64,000 bases of DNA from DATKPA01 sp051955985 (GTDB taxonomy: Bacteria > Planctomycetota > Phycisphaerae > WQYP01): positions 28,423 through 92,422 of the forward strand of contig JBQCGD010000170.1 of assembly GCA_051955985.1 (NCBI GenBank). The letters run 5' to 3'. Positions 16,442-23,904 of this stretch are shown here, piece by piece (the stretch's first letter is position 1; each line of letters begins with the position of its first letter). Position numbers and translations under genes: made by a program. Below the pieces are notes generated by a model, which was not told the DNA's origin, ran no database searches, and saw only the letters and a program-made list of their open reading frames with translations.

Positions 16442-17377
16442 CTACAGTTGCTGTTCCTGGATGAAAAATTCAACTTCCTTGCTCGCTTTCCAGCCGCCGA
16501 GGCTGAAGGGGTGCGTTTCGTACTTGGCGACGTGGCCGTCGAAGAAGCCGATGTTGGTGGTGGCGTCTCTGCCCTCGCTGGTGGGGGTGCCGTGCCGGCC
16601 GCCGAGGGTGGGACACTGATAGGTTGTCTGGCCCTGGGGTCCGACGACGCCGGGAGGAAGCGGGGTCTTGGCGTAGCCGCCGTTGTTGAAATTGTTGTTC
16701 GAGGTTTCAATGATCATGGCGAGGCTGGAATAGTTGGTGAATTGGTTGAGAGAGCGGTTGTATTCGGGGTCATGGAGGCCGGAGGAACTGTTGTAGTGAA
16801 GGAAGGGGGTGGAATTGCCGTTTTTGGTGCTGAGTTTGGAGCCGTTGCTGGTGTTGCCCATGGTCACCTGGTACCAGGTGTCGATGACGGTGTTCGGGGG
16901 GAGAACATCGTTATCGGAGACTTCGGAGGGGTGGAAGTTCGGGGCGTCCGTCGGGTAGGTAGGACTGCCGCTGACCTTGGTATCGTAGAGCCCCTTGGGG
17001 CAGTAGAGGACGCCGGCGGTGGCCATGGACTTCACCGAGGTGTTGTGAAGATTCGAGGCGCCGAGATAGCCGCTGGCCACGAGGCGGGACGCCCAGAAGA
17101 ACCCATTGGGATACTCGGTCGTTTTATTTGCGTCGACTTGGCCGATGATCACCTTGCTTGCATTGTCGTTCGCATACATGAGCACGCCGGCGGTGATGCC
17201 CTTCATGTTGGCGGCGCACTTGACGGTGTAGGCGTTTTCCCTGGCTTTCCCGAGTGCCGGCAGCAGAATCGCAATGAGCACCGCGATGATGGCGACCACC
17301 ACGAGCAGCTCTATCAGCGTAAACGCAGGAAGCCGCCTGGGCAGACGATGGCTGCGTGCGTGTTTGATGCCCATCAT
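16442..17377 (-). CDS. Prepilin-type N-terminal domain protein (H-X9-DG-like)
   Basis: 311 aa. LPAFTLIELLVVVAIIAVLI is a class III signal: cleavage before Phe, Glu at +5 of the mature chain, then a 20-residue hydrophobic helix. It should be processed by a PilD-type peptidase. The tail has a Gly-rich segment ending in FFDGHV, as in the planctomycete pseudopilin family with a C-terminal DG motif. AAAGGAGG six bases before the ATG is an unusually strong ribosome site, so high expression is likely. It could be assembled by the PilB/PilC machine encoded at 59667-62646, though it sits between glycosidase genes. Confidence 0.88.
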   Translation of the reverse strand: MMGIKHARSHRLPRRLPAFTLIELLVVVAIIAVLIAILLPALGKARENAYTVKCAANMKGITAGVLMYANDNASKVIIGQVDANKTTEYPNGFFWASRLVASGYLGASNLHNTSVKSMATAGVLYCPKGLYDTKVSGSPTYPTDAPNFHPSEVSDNDVLPPNTVIDTWYQVTMGNTSNGSKLSTKNGNSTPFLHYNSSSGLHDPEYNRSLNQFTNYSSLAMIIETSNNNFNNGGYAKTPLPPGVVGPQGQTTYQCPTLGGRHGTPTSEGRDATTNIGFFDGHVAKYETHPFSLGGWKASKEVEFFIQEQQL

Positions 17378-17800
17378 AAAGTACCTCCTTTGTAGAAACG
17401 AAGCTCAGAAGATTGGTGGCTGACGTGCGGCCTGGTCCGTTGCCGGAATGAGACGGGGGGTGGCCGACTTAAGGGAAATTATGACTGCGCGCCGCGAGAA
17501 AACTTGGGATTGCGAGCAATCGGGATTGGTATTTTGGGCAGTTGTGCATTTTTCCAAACCGACGCCGCCGCGCATTTGGGTCCCGAGTCGACCGCCCGGA
17601 AAACCATGACAGACCGCCCGCCGGACCAAGTCTCGCCGAAGGAGACGAGCTAGGCTTTGCCTGAAAGCCCGGACGAAATCGTCTTAGGCCAGAAACAGGC
17701 CGTCTGCTTCGTCCTCGCCTACCCCGTCGTCCAAATACTTGCAATATGCCTTCTCCCTGCGTCCTCGCATCCGACCTGCTCATTGGTGGAGAAAAAGACC
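17378..17800. other. Divergent intergenic region, no gene seen
   Basis: This gap separates the prepilin-type gene (leftward) from the GH28 gene (rightward). Short open frames in it lack family sequence. It must hold both promoters, but I cannot point to convincing -35/-10 pairs. Confidence 0.5.
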
Positions 17801-19258
17801 ATGCCCGTTTACCCACGTGCGACCCTGGTTGTGTCGGCGGCCATTCTGGCAACGTTATCGGGAGTCCTGGCACTTCCGGCGGAAGCCGTGACCGGAAGTT
17901 CTTGGGCCGAGGCCGAAGCAATTGTAAAACGTGTGGTGCCGCCAACCTTCCCTGCGCGCGACTTCTCGATCACAGATTTCGGGGCAATCGGCGACGGCCG
18001 CTCGGATTGCAGGGAGAGCATCCGCAAGGCAATCGCTGCGTGCGCGGAGGCGGGCGGGGGGCGCGTGGTCCTGCCGCGCGGCACCTATTTCTGTGATGGT
18101 CCGGTGCGCCTGGCCAGCAATGTCGATCTGCACCTTGAGAAGGGGACGACGCTGAAGTTTGGTCCCGAACCGGCGAAGTACCTGCCGCCGGTATTGACCC
18201 GTTTTGAGGGCACGCTTCTTTATGCCCACTCGCCCCGGATCTACGCATACCAGTGCACAAACGTGGCGATCACGGGGGAGGGCACCATCGACGGCAACGG
18301 CCTGGCGACCCGCGAGATGATGCAGAATGCCGGCGGCCGCGGGAGTTCCGGTGCGCTCCGCAAGATGGGGGCAGACGCGGTCCCGGTAAACCAGCGCGTG
18401 TATGGGGAGGGAAAGTGGCTTCGCTCCAGCCTCGTTCAGCCGTTCGAATGCACGAATGTTCTCATTGAAAACGTTACTTTGGTTGACTCCATGTTCTGGG
18501 TTGTTCACCCGACCCTGTGCAGGAACGTGACTGTGCGGGGCATCCATGTGAACAGCCTGAACAGCAACAATGACGGCTGCGATCCGGATTCTTCCGTCGA
18601 CGTATTGATCGAAAGTTGCCAGTTTAATTCCGGTGACGATTGCATCGCGATCAAGTCCGGGCGCGACCGCGATGGATGGACTGTCAATAGGCCTTCTGAA
18701 AACATTGTGATTAGGCACTGCACGATGACGACGCGCCACGGCGCTATCTGCATCGGCAGCGAAATGTCCGGCGGGGTTCGCAATGTATTCGTCGAAGATT
18801 GTCAGATTGGCTCGGCTGCCGCGGCTCTATTATTCAAGTCCAACCTCGACCGCGGCGGCGTTGTGGAGCATGTGCGGGTGCGGAACATCACCGCCGACCG
18901 GGTTCACAACGGCATCCAGTTTGAGACGACATACCAGGGATATCGTGGCGGGAACGCACCGCCCACATTCCGTGATTTTCGGGTCGATGCCGTCAATATC
19001 AAGCTGGCGAGCCGCACGGGGATTCGCATCGAGGGGAGCGCCACCATTCCGGTGAGGAATGTTCTTCTGCGCGATGTCACGGTGGAAGGTGCCAAAGTTC
19101 CGTATGCGACGCGCGATATCGCCGATATCCGTTTCGAAGCGGTGTCGGTGAATGGACAGCAGTTGCCAGAATTTCCCCCGGAGACGAGCGATGATTCTGC
19201 CGAGACGAAGCCGTCGGCCACCGGTCCAGCGAATACCAACTCCCAAAACGGAGAATGA
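17801..19258 (+). CDS. GH28 polygalacturonase-like enzyme, secreted
   Basis: 485 aa. The ATG at 17801 begins a signal peptide (PRATLVVSAAILATLSG, cleavage near AEA) and follows GGTGGAG; longer starts from 17657 are rejected. The right-handed beta-helix fold is clear, with DFGAIGDGRSDC at the N-terminus. GH28 catalytic groups are in place: NNDGCDPDS (Asp258), GDDCIAIKSG (Asp279, Asp280), RHGAICIGSEMSGG (His313) and a KSNLDRGG stretch in place of the RxK substrate-binding motif. It should cleave galacturonic acid linkages in pectin or a related uronan. It ends in a short disordered Ser/Thr/Pro-rich tail and converges on the mrp operon with a three-base gap. Confidence 0.9.
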   Translation: MPVYPRATLVVSAAILATLSGVLALPAEAVTGSSWAEAEAIVKRVVPPTFPARDFSITDFGAIGDGRSDCRESIRKAIAACAEAGGGRVVLPRGTYFCDGPVRLASNVDLHLEKGTTLKFGPEPAKYLPPVLTRFEGTLLYAHSPRIYAYQCTNVAITGEGTIDGNGLATREMMQNAGGRGSSGALRKMGADAVPVNQRVYGEGKWLRSSLVQPFECTNVLIENVTLVDSMFWVVHPTLCRNVTVRGIHVNSLNSNNDGCDPDSSVDVLIESCQFNSGDDCIAIKSGRDRDGWTVNRPSENIVIRHCTMTTRHGAICIGSEMSGGVRNVFVEDCQIGSAAAALLFKSNLDRGGVVEHVRVRNITADRVHNGIQFETTYQGYRGGNAPPTFRDFRVDAVNIKLASRTGIRIEGSATIPVRNVLLRDVTVEGAKVPYATRDIADIRFEAVSVNGQQLPEFPPETSDDSAETKPSATGPANTNSQNGE

Positions 19259-19261
19259 CGG

Positions 19262-21118
19262 TCAATGGGATTGGAGAAGCAGCACGCCGGCGTAGGCGGC
19301 GATGCCGAGGGCAAACCAGGCAATGTAGTCGCCGATGTTGCCGGATTGGAGGAGGCGGAAGGGGCGGATGGCCGGGATGAGAATGCGGGAGAGACGCCAG
19401 TTGAGGCGATTGCCGAAAAGTTGCGGGAAGAGCGGGAGGGCGGCGAGGAGCAGGGTGAGGGCGAGGGTGATGGCGTTGGTGAGGGTGAAGTGGGCTTCGG
19501 GAGAGGGGGGGAGCGATTCGTAGGCGTCGGGGGCCCTGTCGAGGGTGACGGCGGCGAGCTGGCTGGCGTTTTCGAAGTGGTGGGCGGCGTCGGAAGTGTC
19601 GTTTCGCCAGTCGTGGGGGATCGCAATGAAGGCGGCGAGGGCGAGCAGCAGGAGGGCGGGGAGCCACATGAAGAAGGGGGTTTTGTCGTGGGAGGAGGCG
19701 GTTTCCTTGTCCATGGGGATGTGGGGCGCGCCCCGCACCGTGGCTTCGCGGCGCGGGCCGAGGTTCAGGAAGAGGCGGGCGGAGAAGCGGAGGACGGCCG
19801 CGGCGGTGAAGGCTTCGGCGATGAGTTTGACGGGGGCGAGCCACTCGATGTGGAGTTTGGAGGCGGTGTCGTCGGTGAGGGATTCGCCGAAGAAGGTGGC
19901 GAACGGGGGCATGCCGGCGAGAGCGAGGGCGCCGATGACGAGGATGACGGCGAGGAGCTTGAGGTTGCCGCCTTTTCCGCGGAGGTCGTATTCGTCGACG
20001 CTGCCGCAGCGGTGGAGGAGGATGCCGGCGCCGAGGAAGAGGGCGCCTTTGACCATACCGTGGCCAACGATGTAGACGGCGGCGCCGGTGAGGGCGTCGG
20101 GGTCGAGGAGGGCGAAGCCGGTGACCATGATGCCGATGTGCGAGATTGTGCTGAAGGCGAGCATGCGCTTGAGGTGACGTTGGGAGTAGGCGTAGAGGGC
20201 GCCGATGACGGCGGTGGCGGCGCCGATGCCGAGGAAGAGGTGGCGGATGGCGTGTTCGGCGTGGAGGTTGAACGCGGGGGAGAAGACGAGCCAGTGGAGT
20301 CGTGCGATGGCGTAGAGGCCGAGTTCGACCATGACGCCGGAGAAGAGGACGCAGACCGGCGTGGGGGCGACGGCGTGGGCGTCGGCGAGCCAGAACTGGA
20401 AGGGAACGACGGCCATTTTCACGAGAAATCCCGCGGAGATGAAGAGGAAGGTGATGAGCAGGAACGCGCTGCCGGGAGGATGGGAAGCGAGGGAGCGGCC
20501 GACTTCGGCCATGTTGAGGGTGCCGGTGCGGGCGTAGAGGAAGGCGACGCCCGCGAGGGAAAGGAAAGCGGCGGCGGTGTTCATCACGGCGAAATTGAGT
20601 GAACCCAGCAGGGACGTGGATTCCTCCGACTTGTATCCGCAGAGGGCGACGGCGGCGACGGTCATGAGCTCGAACCAGACGAAGAGATTGAAGAGGTCGC
20701 CGGTCAGGCAGAGGCCGGTCATGGCGGCGGCGAAGGCGAGCATCAGGGCGTGATACAGGGATTTCACCTGTTCGAAATAATACCAGGAGAAGGCGAAGGC
20801 GGCGGTGGAGAGAAGCGCAACGAGTGCGGCGAGGCCGGCGCCGATGGGGTCGATGGAGAAGCAGATGCCGACGGGGAACTTGTGCGTTGGCGCATTCGGG
20901 AGGAACTGCGGGGCCCAGTTGCCAAACCAGTAGATGATGGTGGAATCGGCGGAGGCTTTGATGAGGAGGCAGTCGATGGCGGTCATGCCGGCGGTGGTGA
21001 GGAGGGCGAAGGAATCGAGGAGGCGACGCGGGATGTGGCTCCCGATGGCGGCGAAGATGGCGGCCACGAACAGCGGGAGGATCACCGGCAGGGGGGCGAG
21101 CTGGTGGAGCGGGGGCAT
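19262..21118 (-). CDS. mrpD: Mrp/Mbh-type cation antiporter subunit D (NuoL/M/N-like)
   Basis: 618 aa, about 14 membrane helices. NLFVWFELMTVA carries the conserved membrane Glu, SAGFLVKMAVVPFQFWLADAH the conserved Lys and the discontinuous-helix signature, and YSQRHLKRMLAFSTISHIG the second channel Lys/His region. The usual MrpD is about 490 aa; this one has an extra charged loop and additional C-terminal helices. It is the only large antiporter-type subunit in the operon. It is the last gene, three bases after mrpC. Confidence 0.88.
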   Translation of the reverse strand: MPPLHQLAPLPVILPLFVAAIFAAIGSHIPRRLLDSFALLTTAGMTAIDCLLIKASADSTIIYWFGNWAPQFLPNAPTHKFPVGICFSIDPIGAGLAALVALLSTAAFAFSWYYFEQVKSLYHALMLAFAAAMTGLCLTGDLFNLFVWFELMTVAAVALCGYKSEESTSLLGSLNFAVMNTAAAFLSLAGVAFLYARTGTLNMAEVGRSLASHPPGSAFLLITFLFISAGFLVKMAVVPFQFWLADAHAVAPTPVCVLFSGVMVELGLYAIARLHWLVFSPAFNLHAEHAIRHLFLGIGAATAVIGALYAYSQRHLKRMLAFSTISHIGIMVTGFALLDPDALTGAAVYIVGHGMVKGALFLGAGILLHRCGSVDEYDLRGKGGNLKLLAVILVIGALALAGMPPFATFFGESLTDDTASKLHIEWLAPVKLIAEAFTAAAVLRFSARLFLNLGPRREATVRGAPHIPMDKETASSHDKTPFFMWLPALLLLALAAFIAIPHDWRNDTSDAAHHFENASQLAAVTLDRAPDAYESLPPSPEAHFTLTNAITLALTLLLAALPLFPQLFGNRLNWRLSRILIPAIRPFRLLQSGNIGDYIAWFALGIAAYAGVLLLQSH

Positions 21119-21121
21119 CGG

Positions 21122-21487
21122 TTAACCTCGCATGACGTTGATTTTGCCGGGGTCGCAGGAGCCGGTCTTCTTGTGGATCTTGACGGTCACGGCAAGGAGA
21201 AGCGCCACGACGGTGGCTTCGACGACGACATCGGTCAGCATGAGGGCCTGGATGACCGGATCGACCGCGAGGGTGCCGGGGGTGATGCTGTCGGTGAAGA
21301 CGGGGGCGGGGAGTCCGGGCCGCCACCCGATGACCGTGAGAAGGACGTAGGTGGCGGATTGAACAACGGTGAGGCAGAGGCAGAGGTGGACGAGGTGCTT
21401 GGAGGTGACGATGCCGTAGAGGCCGATCAGGAAGAGCCAGGCGGCGACGGCGAATCCGGTGATCACGACGGCATCAGGAGGGTTCAT
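21122..21487 (-). CDS. mrpC: Mrp antiporter subunit C (NuoK-like)
   Basis: 121 aa with three membrane helices, the standard MrpC/NuoK size and layout. LIGLYGIVTSKHLVHL and QALMLTDVVVEATVVALLL match the conserved helix 1-2 and helix 3 motifs, the latter with the buried acidic residues. It overlaps mrpB by 14 bases and precedes mrpD by three. Confidence 0.88.
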   Translation of the reverse strand: MNPPDAVVITGFAVAAWLFLIGLYGIVTSKHLVHLCLCLTVVQSATYVLLTVIGWRPGLPAPVFTDSITPGTLAVDPVIQALMLTDVVVEATVVALLLAVTVKIHKKTGSCDPGKINVMRG

Positions 21488-22253
21488 TGTTGTTCTCCTC
21501 TTTTGGTTTCTCGACGGTGAGGAGCTGCTGGAGGAACGCGTAGAGAAGGAGGACGAAGCCGCCGGTGACTTCCGCGCCGGTGGCGGCGGAGATGAGCGGG
21601 ATGGTGCCGCCGGAGGTGAGTTCGTGGGCCTTGCCGAGGGGCAGGGTGTTGGTGAGGAAGGGTTTGCCGGAGAACCAGGCGATCATGCCGATGAGGATGT
21701 AAGCGCCGGCGCCGGACGCCTCGGTGATTTCGATGAGAGGGTGGGTCATGATGCGCTTGAAGGTTTCAAAGCCGTGGCCGAGGAAGATGATGAGGGCGGC
21801 GGTGGCGAGGATGACGCCGCCCTGGAAACCGCCGCCGGGGGAGAGCTGCCCGTGAATGATGACGTAGGTGCCGAAGGCGATTTTCGGCGCGACCATCACC
21901 AGGATCCAGAGGCGCATGGCGTCCGAGGGCCCGACGTTGCGGCCGGGGGAGATGGCGTCGGGGAGCTGCGCGGTTTTCTTTTCATCCGCCTGCCGGAGGA
22001 GCACGAGGGCGCCCAGGACGGCGGCAAAGAGGATGAATTCTTCCCCCATGGTGTCGAAGCCGCGGTAATCAAAATTGACGGCGGAGACGACGTCGGTGAT
22101 GTTGCGCTGCTCGAAGGTGTTGTGCGTGATGGAGACGAGATAACGGTCGCGGAGCTCGCCGGGGCCGGGGAGCGGAATGCAGGCGAGGGCCCAGGCGGCG
22201 GCGATGCCCAGGGCGCCGACAAGGAAGAGAATGAACCGGGCGGTGGGGTTCAT
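21474..22253 (-). CDS. mrpB: Mrp antiporter subunit B with N-terminal MbhE-like extension
   Basis: 259 aa from the ATG at 22253 (GGAGG nine bases before); the longer frame to 22592 overlaps mrpG and is rejected. The C-terminal 140 residues are MrpB: HGQLSPGGGFQGGVILATA is the family hallmark. The N-terminal 110 residues with NFDYRGFDTMGEEFILFAA look like MbhE, a short two-helix subunit that archaeal Mbh complexes encode separately. So this is a natural E+F fusion. It overlaps the DUF4040 gene by ATGA. Confidence 0.86.
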   Translation of the reverse strand: MNPTARFILFLVGALGIAAAWALACIPLPGPGELRDRYLVSITHNTFEQRNITDVVSAVNFDYRGFDTMGEEFILFAAVLGALVLLRQADEKKTAQLPDAISPGRNVGPSDAMRLWILVMVAPKIAFGTYVIIHGQLSPGGGFQGGVILATAALIIFLGHGFETFKRIMTHPLIEITEASGAGAYILIGMIAWFSGKPFLTNTLPLGKAHELTSGGTIPLISAATGAEVTGGFVLLLYAFLQQLLTVEKPKEENNNEPS

Positions 22254-22528
22254 GGGGGGCCGCCTCCTTCGCTGTTTTGCGGCTTGTCGGCGATGGCGTC
22301 GCGGCGGAGGGTGGCGAGGGCGATGAGCACCATGAGGGGGAGCCCGACGGCGCCGATGACGAGTTGGGAAAGCGAGACATCGGGAGCCTGGAATGCCATG
22401 AACATCACCGCGAGGATCAGTCCGAAGAAACTGATGCCGATGCATTGGGCGGCGGCGTCGCGCGTCAGGACCACGGCGGTGCCGGCGGCGGCGACACCGA
22501 GCAGAATGGCGATCAGGAACCAGGGCAT
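22250..22528 (-). CDS. DUF4040/MbhD-like antiporter subunit
   Basis: 92 aa, three membrane helices. SFFGLILAVMFMAFQAPDVSLSQLVIGA is the signature of the DUF4040 domain, which forms the C-terminal part of large MrpA proteins and is a separate subunit (MbhD) in Mbh-type complexes. Here it is free-standing; no MrpA-sized gene accompanies it. Its ATG shares the A of the mrpG stop (TGATG), and its stop overlaps the mrpB start. Confidence 0.85.
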   Translation of the reverse strand: MPWFLIAILLGVAAAGTAVVLTRDAAAQCIGISFFGLILAVMFMAFQAPDVSLSQLVIGAVGLPLMVLIALATLRRDAIADKPQNSEGGGPP

Positions 22529-22893
22529 CAGTGATTGGCCTCCGCGGCGTTGGCGTGAAGCTTGCCGTCTTTGAAGACGGGGATTTTTTCATCGGATTTC
22601 GGCGGCCACTGGCCCAGCTTCCGAATGCGCACGGCGCGGGCGGTGGCGTGGGTGAGCGCGGCGTTCATCATGAAGAGAATGAGGGCGATGAGCACCGCCT
22701 TGAGGCGGGAGGAGAGCTGCTCGTCGTCAATGAAGACGGCCACGGTGATGAGCGTGATCGCGATGGTGGTGATGGGAGAGGAATACTGCAGGCGCTGCAG
22801 CGGATCGCGCATCACCAGCACGCCGAGGCTGCAGAGAAAGCATAGCACGACGGCCGCACCGAGGAGGGTGACGATGAGGATGGAGTGGAGCAT
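22528..22893 (-). CDS. mrpG: Mrp antiporter subunit G
   Basis: 121 aa, three membrane helices followed by a short polar tail (KSDEKIPVFKDGK). GVLVMRDPLQRLQYSSP is the MrpG signature between helices 1 and 2. The start at 22893 has GAGGAG seven bases upstream; the in-frame codon at 22908 has none. Between mrpF and the DUF4040 gene. Confidence 0.85.
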   Translation of the reverse strand: MLHSILIVTLLGAAVVLCFLCSLGVLVMRDPLQRLQYSSPITTIAITLITVAVFIDDEQLSSRLKAVLIALILFMMNAALTHATARAVRIRKLGQWPPKSDEKIPVFKDGKLHANAAEANH

Positions 22894-22904
22894 GCGAAAT
22901 CTCC

Positions 22905-23171
22905 TCAAAGCCAGCGTTGGAGGAAACGGGCGAAGACCATCCCGCCGCCGAAGCTGAGAAGCGCGAGCGTCAGCGGGAGATCGAAGAAGGAGGAGCGGGA
23001 GATACCCTCGGCGAGGAGGAGAAGTTCGATGGTGACGAGGGTGCTGGTGATCTCGAGCGCGGCGAGGCGGTCGCCGAGGTCGCCGCGAAAGGTGGCGATA
23101 CCGCAGGGGACGAGGCAGAGGAAGATGCCGAGGGCGGCCCAGAGCCAGGGGTTCAATCCTGGAGGGTTCAT
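22905..23171 (-). CDS. mrpF: Mrp antiporter subunit F
   Basis: 88 aa, three short helices, normal MrpF length. GDLGDRLAALEITSTLVTIE holds the conserved R-x-x-A/L-E pattern of this subunit. It starts inside the end of mrpE (ATGA overlap), with GGAG upstream. Confidence 0.84.
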   Translation of the reverse strand: MNPPGLNPWLWAALGIFLCLVPCGIATFRGDLGDRLAALEITSTLVTIELLLLAEGISRSSFFDLPLTLALLSFGGGMVFARFLQRWL

Positions 23172-23668
23172 GGGCGTGCTCCGAGGTTTTTGGTCATCGC
23201 GTGGACTTCGGAGGGGAGGACCTGGTGATACAGGAGCCATTCTTCCTGGTCGGTCATGCCGAGCATGATGGAGTTCGGAGTGGCGGTGGAATAGGAGAGG
23301 ACGAGAGCGCGGCGGCCGGCGTCGGCGAGGTTCTGCTTGTCGCCGGGATCGAAGGGGACGGCGGCGAGGACGCTGGGGGCGCCGGACGAGAAGAGCTGCC
23401 GGCCGAGGGCGCGGAGGACTTCCCACGTGCCGGTGACGGCGTATGCGGGAATGCGCCAGGCCTGCAGGAGGTCGCGGAAGCGCAGGTGGAACGCCACTTT
23501 GCCGGAGCGCGAAAAAACGACGGCGCCGGTGGTGGCGAGCGCCGCGGTGGCAGCGGCGGCGACGTATTCGCGCCATCCGTAGGAGCTAATGAGGGTGAGG
23601 TAGAAGGCGGCGCTGGCGATCCAGGTGAGCGTGCACGATCGCAAAAGAGAGGGTGAGTGTTTGGACAT
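23168..23668 (-). CDS. mrpE: Mrp antiporter subunit E
   Basis: 166 aa, two N-terminal helices and a cytoplasmic C-terminal domain. LVLSYSTATPNSIMLGM is the MrpE signature; the usual length is about 160 aa. GGGAG lies five bases before the ATG at 23668, and longer in-frame starts up to 23854 have no family sequence. First gene of the operon E-F-G-DUF4040-B-C-D, so its promoter must lie in 23669-23904. Confidence 0.86.
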   Translation of the reverse strand: MSKHSPSLLRSCTLTWIASAAFYLTLISSYGWREYVAAAATAALATTGAVVFSRSGKVAFHLRFRDLLQAWRIPAYAVTGTWEVLRALGRQLFSSGAPSVLAAVPFDPGDKQNLADAGRRALVLSYSTATPNSIMLGMTDQEEWLLYHQVLPSEVHAMTKNLGARP

Positions 23669-23831
23669 AAGCACTCCCGGGAGGACGGAATGGCACGCGG
23701 GCCGGGCCGGTCGTCTCCGAAGAGTTCTCTCGCAAACTCGTTGCCGGAAGTTGTGGATAAGGAAGAAATGGGCGAATCGTTGCGTGGGGCGGTGGGGCGG
23801 GCGTGCTGGCGTTGCACAATGGCCGGGAAGA

Positions 23832-23885
23832 GCGAGCCGGCGAACGCTGCTCAAGCACTGCTTCAGCAGCCGTTCACCGGCTCGC
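23832..23885 (-). other. Long imperfect hairpin between the GH2 gene and mrpE
   Basis: The arms 23832-23851 and 23865-23885 are complementary over about 20 base pairs with one mismatch and one bulged base, around a 13-base loop. It begins 20 bases after the GH2 stop in the direction of that gene. There is no T-run after it on either strand, so it is not a textbook intrinsic terminator; it may protect the GH2 mRNA 3' end or act as a factor-dependent stop. Confidence 0.55.
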
Positions 23886-23904
23886 GCGCGTCAGATTCGC
23901 TTCG

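Noticed and set aside
19077..21326. A 749-aa Arg/His/Pro-rich minus-strand frame over mrpD
   Set aside because: It is a shifted frame on the same strand as mrpD; composition is not protein-like.
21474..22592. The full 372-aa frame for mrpB
   Set aside because: The first 113 residues are Arg/His-rich text overlapping mrpG and the DUF4040 gene; family sequence starts at 22253.
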